Shown: positions 1-5,883 of the stretch, one piece after another
Layout: each line of letters opens with the position of its first letter
Numbering within the stretch: the first letter of the stretch is position 1
Assembly: GCA_945613045.1 (NCBI GenBank)
Contig: CALZAG010000047.1
Span: 1-10,041 of the forward strand
From: an uncultured Clostridia bacterium
GTDB taxonomy: Bacteria; Bacillota; Clostridia; Oscillospirales; Oscillospiraceae
Length of the DNA stretch: 10,041 bases
Reading direction: 5' to 3'
Position numbers and translations under genes: made by a program
Notes under the pieces: model-generated
Database searches by the model: none
Seen by the model: only the letters and a program-made list of their open reading frames with translations
Told to the model about the DNA's origin: nothing

Positions 1-25
1 CACGGCTCTTTCACTGAAAAATGTC

Positions 26-57
26 AAATGCAGTGCGTTTTTACGCGCTGCATTTTT
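26..57. terminator. Hairpin terminator, probably bidirectional
   Basis: A 12-bp stem (26-37 with 44-55, one G-U wobble) encloses a 6-nt loop. On the plus strand a T run follows directly (53-57). On the minus strand the stem starts right after the TAA of the phosphatidyltransferase gene (56-58), and a second T run lies at the far side (16-20 region read in reverse). It can end the minus-strand lipid-enzyme operon, and probably also a plus-strand gene lying left of the window, of which nothing codable is visible in bases 1-25. Confidence 0.75.
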
Positions 58-556
58 ATTTCCTGATTATTCCCGCAAGCTCCTGCGCGGCGGAGAGGCT
101 CGCAACGGTGCAGAGAAAGGCCACCGTATAATCATGCTCCCACAGCAAGACGACAGGCAGCAGCGCAAACAGACAGGCCCCCGTGAGCTTATTGAGCTTT
201 GTGTGCGGTATTTCTTTTGCAGCGGCAAAGCACAACAGCTTCACAGCCGCGATAATTCCGATCCATGCCCACGCCCATGCCGCGAGCTCAAGCCCCGGCA
301 GCAGCCGTACGGCGCATACAATGACAAACGCAAGGTCACCGAGGCTGTCCAATTTCGAGCCGAGCTCGCTTTCGGCTTTGAGCCGCCGTGCCAGAGCGCC
401 GTCGAGCATATCGCTCAGGCCGCACAGCAGATAAACTGCCCAGAAGCCCGCGCCAACGGGCAGAAACGCCAGCGTGGCTGCTCCCGTGAGCCGGAGCAGG
501 CTCAGCGCATTCGGGAGCGCCCTCAGGCAGCGCGTCTTCACCCCTTCTTGACACAT
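56..556 (-). CDS. CDP-alcohol phosphatidyltransferase family protein
   Basis: 166-aa integral membrane enzyme predicted to move a phosphatidyl group from a CDP-linked lipid to an alcohol acceptor in phospholipid synthesis. The family signature D-G-x2-A-R-x8-G-x3-D-x3-D is complete: D52, G53, A56, R57, G66, D70 and D74, with D49 preceding it. These acidic residues bind the two metal ions and CDP in the family. The N-terminal PNALSLLRL (residues 15-23) is the usual lead-in helix, and several hydrophobic segments follow. The signature does not reveal the acceptor, so PgsA-like (glycerol phosphate) and PssA-like (serine) roles both remain open. The protein is shorter than typical PgsA (about 180-200 aa). 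The start is uncertain: ATG at 556 overlaps the upstream gene by 19 nt, while GTG at 541 would give a 4-nt GTGA overlap with its stop. Neither has a strong ribosome site. Either way it is co-transcribed and probably translationally coupled with the 82-aa gene. Confidence 0.88.
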   Translation of the reverse strand: MCQEGVKTRCLRALPNALSLLRLTGAATLAFLPVGAGFWAVYLLCGLSDMLDGALARRLKAESELGSKLDSLGDLAFVIVCAVRLLPGLELAAWAWAWIGIIAAVKLLCFAAAKEIPHTKLNKLTGACLFALLPVVLLWEHDYTVAFLCTVASLSAAQELAGIIRK

Positions 557-786
557 GAGCCCACCGCCATGCCGGCGAGCATACCGAGGCTTATACCGAG
601 GCCGAGGTCGATCACGCCGGAGGCGCCCAGCGCAACGCCAATGCACATTCCTATGCACATACCCTCGCTCATATTGTCATCGGCCTTTTTTTCGCCCTTT
701 TTCCGTTTGCCGGCGTTTACCGCGAGCAGCGCGATGGCAATGCCTATTATTATCCACGGCAGGGCCGCTGTTATAAAATCCTTCAT
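538..786 (-). CDS. Small membrane protein with two glycine zippers
   Basis: 82-aa protein of unrecognised family. The first hydrophobic helix spans about residues 6-25. A basic, charged linker (KRKKGEKKADDN, 27-38) follows. The second half is a glycine-rich hydrophobic stretch with two perfect GxxxGxxxGxxxG zippers, at G42/G46/G50/G54 and G64/G68/G72/G76, ending in a KKG tail. Such zippers pack helices closely and are known from oligomeric channels and other membrane assemblies, so an oligomeric membrane role is an inference. The purine-rich stretch GAAAGAAAGAG just upstream of the ATG at 786 is a plausible ribosome site. It is the first gene of a two-gene operon with the CDP-alcohol phosphatidyltransferase, which it overlaps. 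A promoter with an overlapping dyad lies directly upstream. Confidence 0.8.
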   Translation of the reverse strand: MKDFITAALPWIIIGIAIALLAVNAGKRKKGEKKADDNMSEGMCIGMCIGVALGASGVIDLGLGISLGMLAGMAVGSCVKKG

Positions 787-802
787 TTTTCTCTTTCTTT
801 CA

Positions 803-823
803 TATACTGTCGGTTACAGTATA
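803..823. promoter_or_regulatory. Candidate operator: 8-bp dyad over the -10 element
   Basis: TATACTGT (803-810) and ACAGTATA (816-823) form a perfect 8-bp inverted repeat with a 5-nt centre. The right arm overlaps the proposed -10 element and the centre covers the expected transcription start, the usual place for a repressor site. It could instead act as a short hairpin in the 5' leader. No regulator gene is in the window. Confidence 0.4.
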
Positions 824-849
824 ATATATCTGCCGCGATGCTTTTACAA
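821..849 (-). promoter_or_regulatory. Promoter of the 82-aa / phosphatidyltransferase operon
   Basis: Read on the minus strand: -35 TTGTAA (849-844), a 17-nt spacer, and -10 TATTAT (826-821), a good sigma-A match. The start site would fall near 814, giving a leader of about 28 nt. The promoter sits just downstream of the glutamine synthetase terminator, so this operon is transcribed independently of that gene. Confidence 0.6.
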
Positions 850-859
850 GTATTTTATA

Positions 860-901
860 AAAATGACAAGAGAACCGGATCTCCGGTTCTCTTGTCATTT
901 T
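860..901 (-). terminator. Terminator of glutamine synthetase gene
   Basis: A 20-nt perfect inverted repeat (860-879 with 882-901) forms a long, G+C-containing hairpin 14 nt past the glnA stop. On the minus strand it is followed by TTTT and an AT-rich stretch. Its A/T ends are symmetrical, so it could also stop transcripts from the other side. Confidence 0.85.
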
Positions 902-914
902 CTACATTTTACAT

Positions 915-2345
915 TTAAAGATCGTAGTAAAGGCCGAACTCCGCGGGGTGCGGCATGCGCTCGATCTGCTCTGCTTCTGTGCGGTGCTTATCGATATGAA
1001 GCCTTATCAGCCGCTCGGGAAATACTCCGCCGCGGGTCAGGTACTCGTGATCCTTCTCCAGCGCGTCGAGTGCCTCTCCGAGACTGCCGGGCAGTCCGCC
1101 GAGCTTTGCCTTTTCCTCGTCTGGCAGATCAAACAGGTTGCAGTCGAAGGGACCCCAGCCCTTGGCATGGGGGTCTATCTTATTCACAACGCCGTCAAGC
1201 CCCGCCATGAGTATGGCCGCGAAGGCGTAGTAGGGGTTACAGGTGGCGTCGGGGTTCCTAAGCTCGAAGCGCTTTGACATCGGGCTTTTGGCGTAGGCCG
1301 GTATGCGCACGACCGCGCTGCGGTTTGCCATGGCGTAACCGATGGTGACCGGAGCCTCGAAGCCCGGCACAAGGCGCTTGTAGGAGTTCGTGGACGGGTT
1401 CGTTATGGCGCAGAGCGATGCCGCGTGCTCAAGCAGGCCGCCGATGAAATACATCGCGGTCTCCGAGAGCTGGGCATAGCCGTTCTCGTCGTAGAACACC
1501 GGCTTGCCGTCCTTGAGCAGCAGCATATGAACGTGCATACCGCTTCCGGCCTCGCCCCTGACGGGCTTGGGCATAAAGGTTGCGGTCCTTCCCTCCTCGA
1601 CCGCGGCGTTTTTAATGACATACTTTGCCGCCATGGTGGCGTCGGCCATCTCGGTCATCTCGCCGAGCTCCACTTCTACCTCGACCTGGCCGCAGCCGCC
1701 GACCTCGTGGTGATGGTACTTGACCTTGACGCCCCAATCCTCAAGCAGCAGGCACATCCTGCTGCGCAGGTCGTTCGTAATGTCCATGGGCAGGCTGGTA
1801 TGATAGCCCCCGTGGTGCGGTATCTGATATCCGAAGTTATTATCCTCCGAGCCGCTGTTCCACTCTGCCTGGCTGACGTCGATGCTGTAGCCCGCGCACT
1901 CGGGGCGGTTTTCAAACATGACGTTGTCGAACACATAAAACTCGTACTCGGGGCCGACGATCATAGTGTCGGCAACGCCCAGCTCACGCATATACTCGGC
2001 AGCGCGCTTAGCAACATTGCGGGGATACTGATCAAACGGACGGTTTTCGGGGTGGTCGATTATCATAACGTCGCCGATCATGGACAGAGTCGGGATCTCC
2101 GCAAAGTTGTCGACAGTCGCCGAGTCGAGGTCCGGAACGAAAACCATGTCGCTGCTCTCGACCGGAGCGTAGCCGTAGTTGGAGCCGTCGAAGCCGATGC
2201 CGTAGGTCATGGTGTCCTCGTTAAGGCGCTGGACCGGAATACTGAGGTGGCGCCATCTGCCGTCGATATCGGTCATCTTGAAGTCGACCATTTTGATGTT
2301 GTTTTCCTTGCACATTGCAAGCACGTCCTGAAGAGTTTTTGCCAT
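915..2345 (-). CDS. glnA: Type I glutamine synthetase
   Basis: 476-aa cytosolic enzyme making glutamine from glutamate, ammonia and ATP. An N-terminal beta-grasp domain (about 15-100) carries the FDGSNYGY loop. The catalytic domain follows: GPEYEF (E133, E135), HHHEVGGCGQ (E214, Q220), ATFMPKP (255-261), GSGMHVH (H271), NPSTNSYKRLVPGFEAP (R324, E330), NRSAVVRIP (R342) and RFELR (E361). Its length and its C-terminal segment (NLFDLPDEE to HPAEFGLYYDL) resemble the enteric beta subtype rather than the shorter Bacillus type. At the enteric adenylylation motif NLYDLP the Tyr is Phe (F405), so control by adenylylation is not expected. Two adjacent ATGs exist; the GGAGGT at 2351-2356 lies 5 nt before the one at 2345 and only 2 nt before the one at 2348, so 2345 is chosen. 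It is monocistronic, with its own promoter and terminator. Confidence 0.97.
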   Translation of the reverse strand: MAKTLQDVLAMCKENNIKMVDFKMTDIDGRWRHLSIPVQRLNEDTMTYGIGFDGSNYGYAPVESSDMVFVPDLDSATVDNFAEIPTLSMIGDVMIIDHPENRPFDQYPRNVAKRAAEYMRELGVADTMIVGPEYEFYVFDNVMFENRPECAGYSIDVSQAEWNSGSEDNNFGYQIPHHGGYHTSLPMDITNDLRSRMCLLLEDWGVKVKYHHHEVGGCGQVEVEVELGEMTEMADATMAAKYVIKNAAVEEGRTATFMPKPVRGEAGSGMHVHMLLLKDGKPVFYDENGYAQLSETAMYFIGGLLEHAASLCAITNPSTNSYKRLVPGFEAPVTIGYAMANRSAVVRIPAYAKSPMSKRFELRNPDATCNPYYAFAAILMAGLDGVVNKIDPHAKGWGPFDCNLFDLPDEEKAKLGGLPGSLGEALDALEKDHEYLTRGGVFPERLIRLHIDKHRTEAEQIERMPHPAEFGLYYDL

Positions 2346-2350
2346 CATTT

Positions 2351-2356
2351 ACCTCC
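2351..2356 (-). promoter_or_regulatory. Ribosome binding site deciding the glnA start
   Basis: GGAGGT on the minus strand. Its 5-nt spacing favours the second of two tandem ATG codons (2345) as the start. Confidence 0.75.
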
Positions 2357-2389
2357 ATAGTTAAAGTTGTTGTGCATTCTCATTATTTT

Positions 2390-2418
2390 ATATTATTAAT
2401 ACGGGCGCTTTTTGTCAA
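2390..2418 (-). promoter_or_regulatory. glnA promoter
   Basis: On the minus strand: consensus -35 TTGACA (2418-2413), a 17-nt spacer, and -10 TAATAT (2395-2390). The start would be near 2383, leaving a leader of about 37 nt. That is too short for a known glutamine riboswitch, and I see no clear operator dyad in it. Confidence 0.75.
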
Positions 2419-2426
2419 GACATGAT

Positions 2427-2463
2427 AAAAAACAAGCCCGGCTTGACCTGAGACGGGCTTGTT
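2427..2463 (-). terminator. Terminator of the 204-aa membrane protein gene
   Basis: Perfect 10-bp stem (2431-2440 with 2454-2463) with a 13-nt loop, followed on the minus strand by six T residues (2432-2427). It lies 22 nt after the stop at 2485 and ends 8 nt before the glnA -35 element, separating the two units tightly. Confidence 0.85.
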
Positions 2464-2484
2464 CCTGCAATTTTTCTGCAATTA

Positions 2485-3099
2485 TTATTTCGCGCTGATG
2501 GTAAGGGTATTCATAATGGCGTTCATCTCCGGATTTGAGGGGAGCTTGGCCCTCTCTTCCTCGTTGTCGTCGCCCATGAGCACGACGGTTATCAGCACAT
2601 AGTCCGCAGTTGCGTCCGCGGCGGGGAAGGCCATGCAGTAGTTGCCCCCGTTGAGGTAGCATACGCCGTCAATGCCGTTGAAGCTGACCTTGCCGAAGCC
2701 CTTGAACTGTCCTTCGATGCTTTTTGACAGCGCCTCAAAATTCTCACCGTGGTAATAGGCCGCGTACTCGACCTGCATTGCGAAATCCTCGGCGTAGATG
2801 ATGGCGGCGTGGGAGTCGCCGGTGGGAGCGATGAAGTCCTCGGAGGCAACGGTGAATGAGTGTATGTCGGCGTCGTAGCTCAGGCTGACTTCAACGGTTT
2901 TTGCATCCTTATAGCCGCTGGCGAAGCTGTAAACTCCCGTTTTGGGGTTTTTGAGCGCGACAGCCGCGGACTTTTTACCGGCCGGCTTTCTGGCTGCGGG
3001 TTTTTCGGCCTTGGGCGCGGCGGACTTGCCCTTACGGGAGAGCAGCAGTACGGCTCCTGCCGCAGCGGCGGCGGGAACGGCGATAAGCCATTTTTTCAT
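2485..3099 (-). CDS. Membrane-anchored protein with basic Ala/Lys/Pro linker
   Basis: 204-aa protein I do not recognise. Residues 1-3 are MKK. A hydrophobic Ala-rich helix follows (about 4-20, ending LLL), then a basic linker rich in A, K and P (about 22-50, KAEKPAARKPAGKK) resembling a histone H1-type tail. A folded domain of about 150 residues completes it, with beta-like segments (GVYSFASGY, VEVSLSYDADIHSFTV, KVSFNGIDGVCYLNGG). No lipobox is seen, and the helix lacks a clear signal-peptidase site, so it is probably a signal anchor with the domain outside the membrane; the basic linker may lie near anionic lipid or wall polymer. GGAGG lies 8 nt before the ATG at 3099. It is monocistronic and divergent from the D,D-carboxypeptidase operon. 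The coding call is firm; the function is unknown. Confidence 0.85.
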   Translation of the reverse strand: MKKWLIAVPAAAAAGAVLLLSRKGKSAAPKAEKPAARKPAGKKSAAVALKNPKTGVYSFASGYKDAKTVEVSLSYDADIHSFTVASEDFIAPTGDSHAAIIYAEDFAMQVEYAAYYHGENFEALSKSIEGQFKGFGKVSFNGIDGVCYLNGGNYCMAFPAADATADYVLITVVLMGDDNEEERAKLPSNPEMNAIMNTLTISAK

Positions 3100-3152
3100 A
3101 GTAAAAACCTCCGTAAATATTATATGAAATGCAGTATATGGTATGTAGTTTG

Positions 3153-3181
3153 ATTTTACCCTATCTCCCCCGCCGCGTCAA
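3153..3181 (-). promoter_or_regulatory. Promoter of the 204-aa membrane protein gene
   Basis: On the minus strand: -35 TTGACG (3181-3176), a 17-nt spacer, and -10 TAAAAT (3158-3153). The start would be near 3146, with a leader of about 47 nt. Confidence 0.65.
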
Positions 3182-3263
3182 GTATTGCCGGTGCCCGGCA
3201 CACGGCAGGTCCGGTATTGCCATACGGGCGATCCTCACCGGGCGCGCTGCGGCAAAAATCCTG

Positions 3264-3292
3264 TTGCTTTGGAGCGAGAAAAATTTTATAAT
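3264..3292 (+). promoter_or_regulatory. Promoter of the D,D-carboxypeptidase operon
   Basis: -35 TTGCTT (3264-3269), a 17-nt spacer, and consensus -10 TATAAT (3287-3292). The start would be near 3299, about 22 nt before the ATG. It diverges from the promoter at 3153-3181 with about 80 nt between the two -35 boxes. Confidence 0.7.
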
Positions 3293-3320
3293 CATCATAT
3301 CAAGCATAGGGGAGTTTGCT

Positions 3321-4685
3321 ATGAAAAAGCTGCGTTATACCGCTGCCGTAATGTGCCTGAGCCTTTTGTTGGGCGTTATCGCTCCGCACGCGCTTGCCGC
3401 CGAAGCGCCGGAGCTCAGCTCCGCCAAAAGCGCACTGATCGGGGACATGAGCAGCGGCAGGATTTTATATTCCGCCGGCGCCTACACAAGAAGCGAGCCA
3501 GCCAGCATCACCAAGATGATGACCCTGCTTCTGGCGGCCGAAGCAGCAGAAGCCGGAGAGGTCTCCCTTGACGACATGGTGACCGCCTCGAAGGACTGCC
3601 GCTTTGATCTGACCGACGACAGCTCCACAGCCCACATAAACGCGGGAGAGACGATGAGCCTTAAGGATCTGATGTACTGCGCCGCGCTTGTGTCGGCAAA
3701 CGAGGCGTGCAATATCATCGCAGAGCACGTTTCAGGCTCGGTGGAAAAATTCATCGGGCGCATGAACAGCCGCGCCGAGGAGCTCGGCTGCTCCGGCACG
3801 CATTTTATGAACACCCACGGTCTGCCGGACAAGGATCAGTACACCACCGCGCGTGATCTTTTCGTTATAGCCTGCGAGGCTATGCGCCATCCTGCGTTTG
3901 CGGAGGTAGTGGGTACGGCAAGCTGCACCGTACCGGCTACAAACATCAAGGACGAGCGGCGCCTGAGCAGCTCGAACGCGCTCATAAACAAAAACTCCGT
4001 GTACACCGATCAGTACCTGTATGAGGGCGCGGTGGGCATAAAGACCGGCCACACCGACGCCGCCGGCTACTGCCTTGTGGGCGCGGTGCAGCGGGACGGG
4101 ATGAACCTCATAACCGTAGTGCTGGGCGCGTCGGGCGACGATGAGAACCGCAAATACTTTGACAGCTTCGGCGACACGGTGAAGCTCCTTGACTGGTGCT
4201 TTGAGAATTACTCCTACCGCAGCGTGGTGGAGGAGGGTTATGCCGCCGCCGTTCAGCCGGTGCTGATAGACGGAAAGCGCGGTGAGCTGCCGCTGTGCTG
4301 CGCCGAGGAGATAAACGCCCTCGTGCCGAACGATCTTGACGTGAGCGCCCTGCAGAAGACCGTCACCCTCAACGAGGACACTCTCAGCGCCGTACCCGGA
4401 GAGGGCGCAGAGCTCGGCAGCGTGAGCTTTGCAGACGGCGACGGGAACGCCTACGGCACGGTGAAGCTTGTCGCCGCCGGAGAAATAAAGTACGAAGAGC
4501 CCGCCGAAGCCGGACCGGAGAGCGCGGGGATAAGCGATCAGCAGAAGATTGCCATCGTGTTGGTGTGCGCACTGTTCGTTCTCGTGGTTTTCACAGTCGG
4601 GCTTGCTCTGGTGCGCAGAAACCGCGCTGCGAGGGCGGCGCGGAGCAGAAAAAAAGCCGCGTTACGCGGCGGAGGAAAACGATGA
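3321..4685 (+). CDS. D-alanyl-D-alanine carboxypeptidase, peptidase S11 (DacF/PBP5 type)
   Basis: 454-aa low-molecular-weight penicillin-binding protein that removes the terminal D-Ala from peptidoglycan pentapeptides outside the cell. A signal peptide covers residues 1-26 (MKK, hydrophobic core, cut after ALA). All three active-site motifs are present: S62-I-T-K65, with S62 the acylated serine; S125-A-N127; and K241-T-G243. A PBP5 C-terminal-like beta domain spans about 300-395. It is followed by a C-terminal membrane helix (about 415-435, IAIVLVCALFVLVVFTVGLAL) and a strongly basic Arg/Lys tail. The true membrane helix plus cytoplasmic tail differs from the amphipathic anchor of E. coli PBP5. 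The reading frame stays open upstream of 3321, but AGGGGAG (3308-3314) 6 nt before this ATG and the signal peptide fix the start. Its stop overlaps the next start as ATGA. Confidence 0.95.
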   Translation: MKKLRYTAAVMCLSLLLGVIAPHALAAEAPELSSAKSALIGDMSSGRILYSAGAYTRSEPASITKMMTLLLAAEAAEAGEVSLDDMVTASKDCRFDLTDDSSTAHINAGETMSLKDLMYCAALVSANEACNIIAEHVSGSVEKFIGRMNSRAEELGCSGTHFMNTHGLPDKDQYTTARDLFVIACEAMRHPAFAEVVGTASCTVPATNIKDERRLSSSNALINKNSVYTDQYLYEGAVGIKTGHTDAAGYCLVGAVQRDGMNLITVVLGASGDDENRKYFDSFGDTVKLLDWCFENYSYRSVVEEGYAAAVQPVLIDGKRGELPLCCAEEINALVPNDLDVSALQKTVTLNEDTLSAVPGEGAELGSVSFADGDGNAYGTVKLVAAGEIKYEEPAEAGPESAGISDQQKIAIVLVCALFVLVVFTVGLALVRRNRAARAARSRKKAALRGGGKR

Positions 4686-5395
4686 AGCGGCTAAGCCTGT
4701 TCCTGCTTGCGCTGCTGATGCTGCTGAGCCTTCCGGCCTGCGCAGGCAGCGCACCCGAGCCCACGGCGGCTCCGACACCCGAGCCCGCACCGTCCGGCGG
4801 CGTCGAGCTCTGGTACTACCGCGCACAGAGCAGATACAACATGGAGTATGGCGGCTTCGGCGAATACCTGAGCCTCATGTGCGACGATTTTTACGGCGAC
4901 AGCGTTAAGACGATACTCCGCATCCTGCCCATGCCGGACAAGGATAAGGAGATAGAGGAAAAGCGAGCCTGGTACGACGAAAAATACGGCTCTGATTGGC
5001 GGTATGTCATTTCCGACAGGCGCGAGACCGAGCTTGACGATGACGCCTGCGCGGATTTCGCCGCCGAGCTTGAGGATGTCTGCCGCAGGGCAGAGGCGCT
5101 GACGAAAGCAGCCGATACATGGAGCGACGCCGAATGGGCCGACTTTGCCGAAGGCATGGGCTGCGGCATCGGCGACGCAAGGGAGCTCGTCGAAGCCTAC
5201 GCCGCCATGGCCGACGCCTGCCGCGGCGCACAGGTGACAAGGGCGATCGAAACGGAGGTATACCTGAGCTTTTCCGGCAGCAAGACCGAAACGCTCATGA
5301 CATCGGAGAAAAATACGCTGTACGAGGTAAACGGCCGCTATGTCTCCGAAATGCTGATCGACGTGAGCTGCAGTATCATTAACCTGATATATTGA
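4682..5395 (+). CDS. Lipoprotein of unknown function
   Basis: 237-aa protein with a lipoprotein signal peptide (MKRLSLFLLALLMLLSLPAC) and lipidation at C20, so it should be held on the outer face of the membrane. A Pro/Thr/Ala/Glu-rich spacer (about 21-38, containing PTAAPTPEPAPS) follows. The rest is a Glu/Asp-rich domain, largely helical in appearance, with scattered aromatic residues (VELWYYRAQSRYNMEYGGFGEY, 42-63 region) and a more beta-like end. I do not recognise the domain. The start ATG at 4682 overlaps the carboxypeptidase stop (ATGA), with GGAGG at 4671-4675, so translation is coupled. The tight pairing suggests a role with the carboxypeptidase in wall maturation, but that is inference from position only. 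Confidence 0.88.
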   Translation: MKRLSLFLLALLMLLSLPACAGSAPEPTAAPTPEPAPSGGVELWYYRAQSRYNMEYGGFGEYLSLMCDDFYGDSVKTILRILPMPDKDKEIEEKRAWYDEKYGSDWRYVISDRRETELDDDACADFAAELEDVCRRAEALTKAADTWSDAEWADFAEGMGCGIGDARELVEAYAAMADACRGAQVTRAIETEVYLSFSGSKTETLMTSEKNTLYEVNGRYVSEMLIDVSCSIINLIY

Positions 5396-5404
5396 GATAA
5401 AAAT

Positions 5405-5439
5405 GCAATACCGCACTGCCGTGGGCAGTGCGGTATTGC
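5405..5439. terminator. Perfect 16-bp hairpin between convergent operons
   Basis: 5405-5420 pairs perfectly with 5424-5439 around a 3-nt GTG loop, starting 10 nt after the lipoprotein stop. The T-rich tail (ATTTTTATC) is on the minus-strand side, so the canonical terminator orientation faces transcripts arriving from the exporter operon on the right. On the plus strand the stem is not followed by a T run, though it is well placed to end the carboxypeptidase/lipoprotein transcript. Confidence 0.65.
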
Positions 5440-5704
5440 CAGTCTTGGCGCACGGCCAGTTTGCGTTGAGACTATGCGTGTCGTTTTTGCGGTATCCCGA
5501 CTATGCCCTGCGGCGATATTCGGTGTATTTCCAATTTCCAAATGACAGCGCAGTCTTAAATCCCACACCCGTAGGGGCGAGCATCGCTCGTCCGGTGCTC
5601 GACGCACGGTCAATCCGCGTTGAGACTGTGCGTGTCGTTTTTGCGGTATCCCGACTATGCCCTGCGGAGGTTGCCGGTAAATTATCATTGTCTGAATGAC
5701 ATGG
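5440..5704. repeat. Degenerate tandem array of two long non-coding units
   Basis: Unit 1 runs 5440-5550 (111 nt) and unit 2 runs 5551-5704 (154 nt). Each starts with CAGTCTT and ends near AATGACA plus a few bases. Their cores, 5449-5513 and 5603-5667, match at 60 of 65 positions with no gap. The following ~27 nt are much more diverged, and AATGACA then recurs exactly 154 nt apart (5541 and 5695). The length difference lies between CAGTCTT and GCACGG: 3 nt in unit 1 (5447-5449) but 46 nt in unit 2 (5558-5603). A CAGT start at 5705 may be a decayed third unit. No credible coding sequence lies here. Confidence 0.8.
5571..5594. repeat. GTAGGGGCG hairpin block inside repeat unit 2
   Basis: GTAGGGGCGAGC is followed by an arm giving a stem of 5575-5582 with 5586-5593 (one G-U pair, 3-nt ATC loop). 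From memory, GTAGGGGCG-type palindromic blocks are scattered between genes in many gut Clostridia genomes. The block is flanked by imperfect inverted arms (5548-5558 and 5621-5631, 9 of 11 matching), which suggests a small palindromic mobile or REP-like element of about 84 bp. Confidence 0.55.
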
Positions 5705-5730
5705 CAGTTAAACCTCAAAACCATGTCATT
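5695..5730. other. 10-bp perfect stem at the right edge of the repeat array
   Basis: AATGACATGG (5695-5704) pairs perfectly with 5721-5730 around a 16-nt loop. The left arm begins at the AATGACA shared by both repeat units, but only this copy has the matching right arm. No T run follows in either direction, so it is not a canonical terminator. Confidence 0.5.
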
Positions 5731-5883
5731 AAAAGCGTGAGTGCAAAAACAAATATAACCATTGTTACCGGTGGGATGCCGCAATAACGATTAGTACTGT
5801 TTAAATGCGAATTGCTTTCCGGCAGCCTCCGGCGGTCGTGCGCCGGAAAAAACGATTACTTGAAGCGCCGCAGCGACAGGAAA
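5731..5883. other. Intergenic segment with G+C-rich hairpins
   Basis: No gene seen. Two mutually exclusive hairpins lie just past the exporter-operon end: 5816-5823 with 5842-5849 (8 bp), or 5828-5834 with 5841-5847 (7 bp, 6-nt loop). Six A residues follow on the plus strand, so on the minus strand the T run comes before the stem rather than after it, and neither direction is a standard terminator. Confidence 0.45.

Noticed and set aside
134..1210. 358-codon open frame on the plus strand
   Set aside because: It crosses antisense to three convincing minus-strand units and runs straight through a promoter and a terminator. Its translation is low-complexity, rich in Arg and Pro, with no recognisable domain.
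1425..2360. 311-codon open frame antisense to glnA
   Set aside because: It is a shadow of the strongly conserved glutamine synthetase, with no ribosome site or domain.
2349..2424. Glutamine riboswitch or other structured leader before glnA
   Set aside because: The leader after the promoter is only about 37 nt, AT-rich and without a stable fold.
3129..3320. N-terminal extension of the carboxypeptidase
   Set aside because: The open frame upstream crosses both divergent promoters; the signal peptide and ribosome site place the start at 3321.
5403..5699. 98-codon frame containing a PVGASIARP-like string
   Set aside because: It begins inside the terminator hairpin and is a translation of the repeat array; frames of this kind arise from GTAGGGGCG-type repeats and are often mis-annotated.
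5440..5730. CRISPR array
   Set aside because: There are only two long (over 100 nt) diverged units, unequal spacing, and no short identical repeats or nearby cas genes.
5338..5784. 148-codon minus-strand frame over the repeat array
   Set aside because: It overlaps the lipoprotein 3' end and reads through two repeat copies and the terminator, with no ribosome site or recognisable domain.
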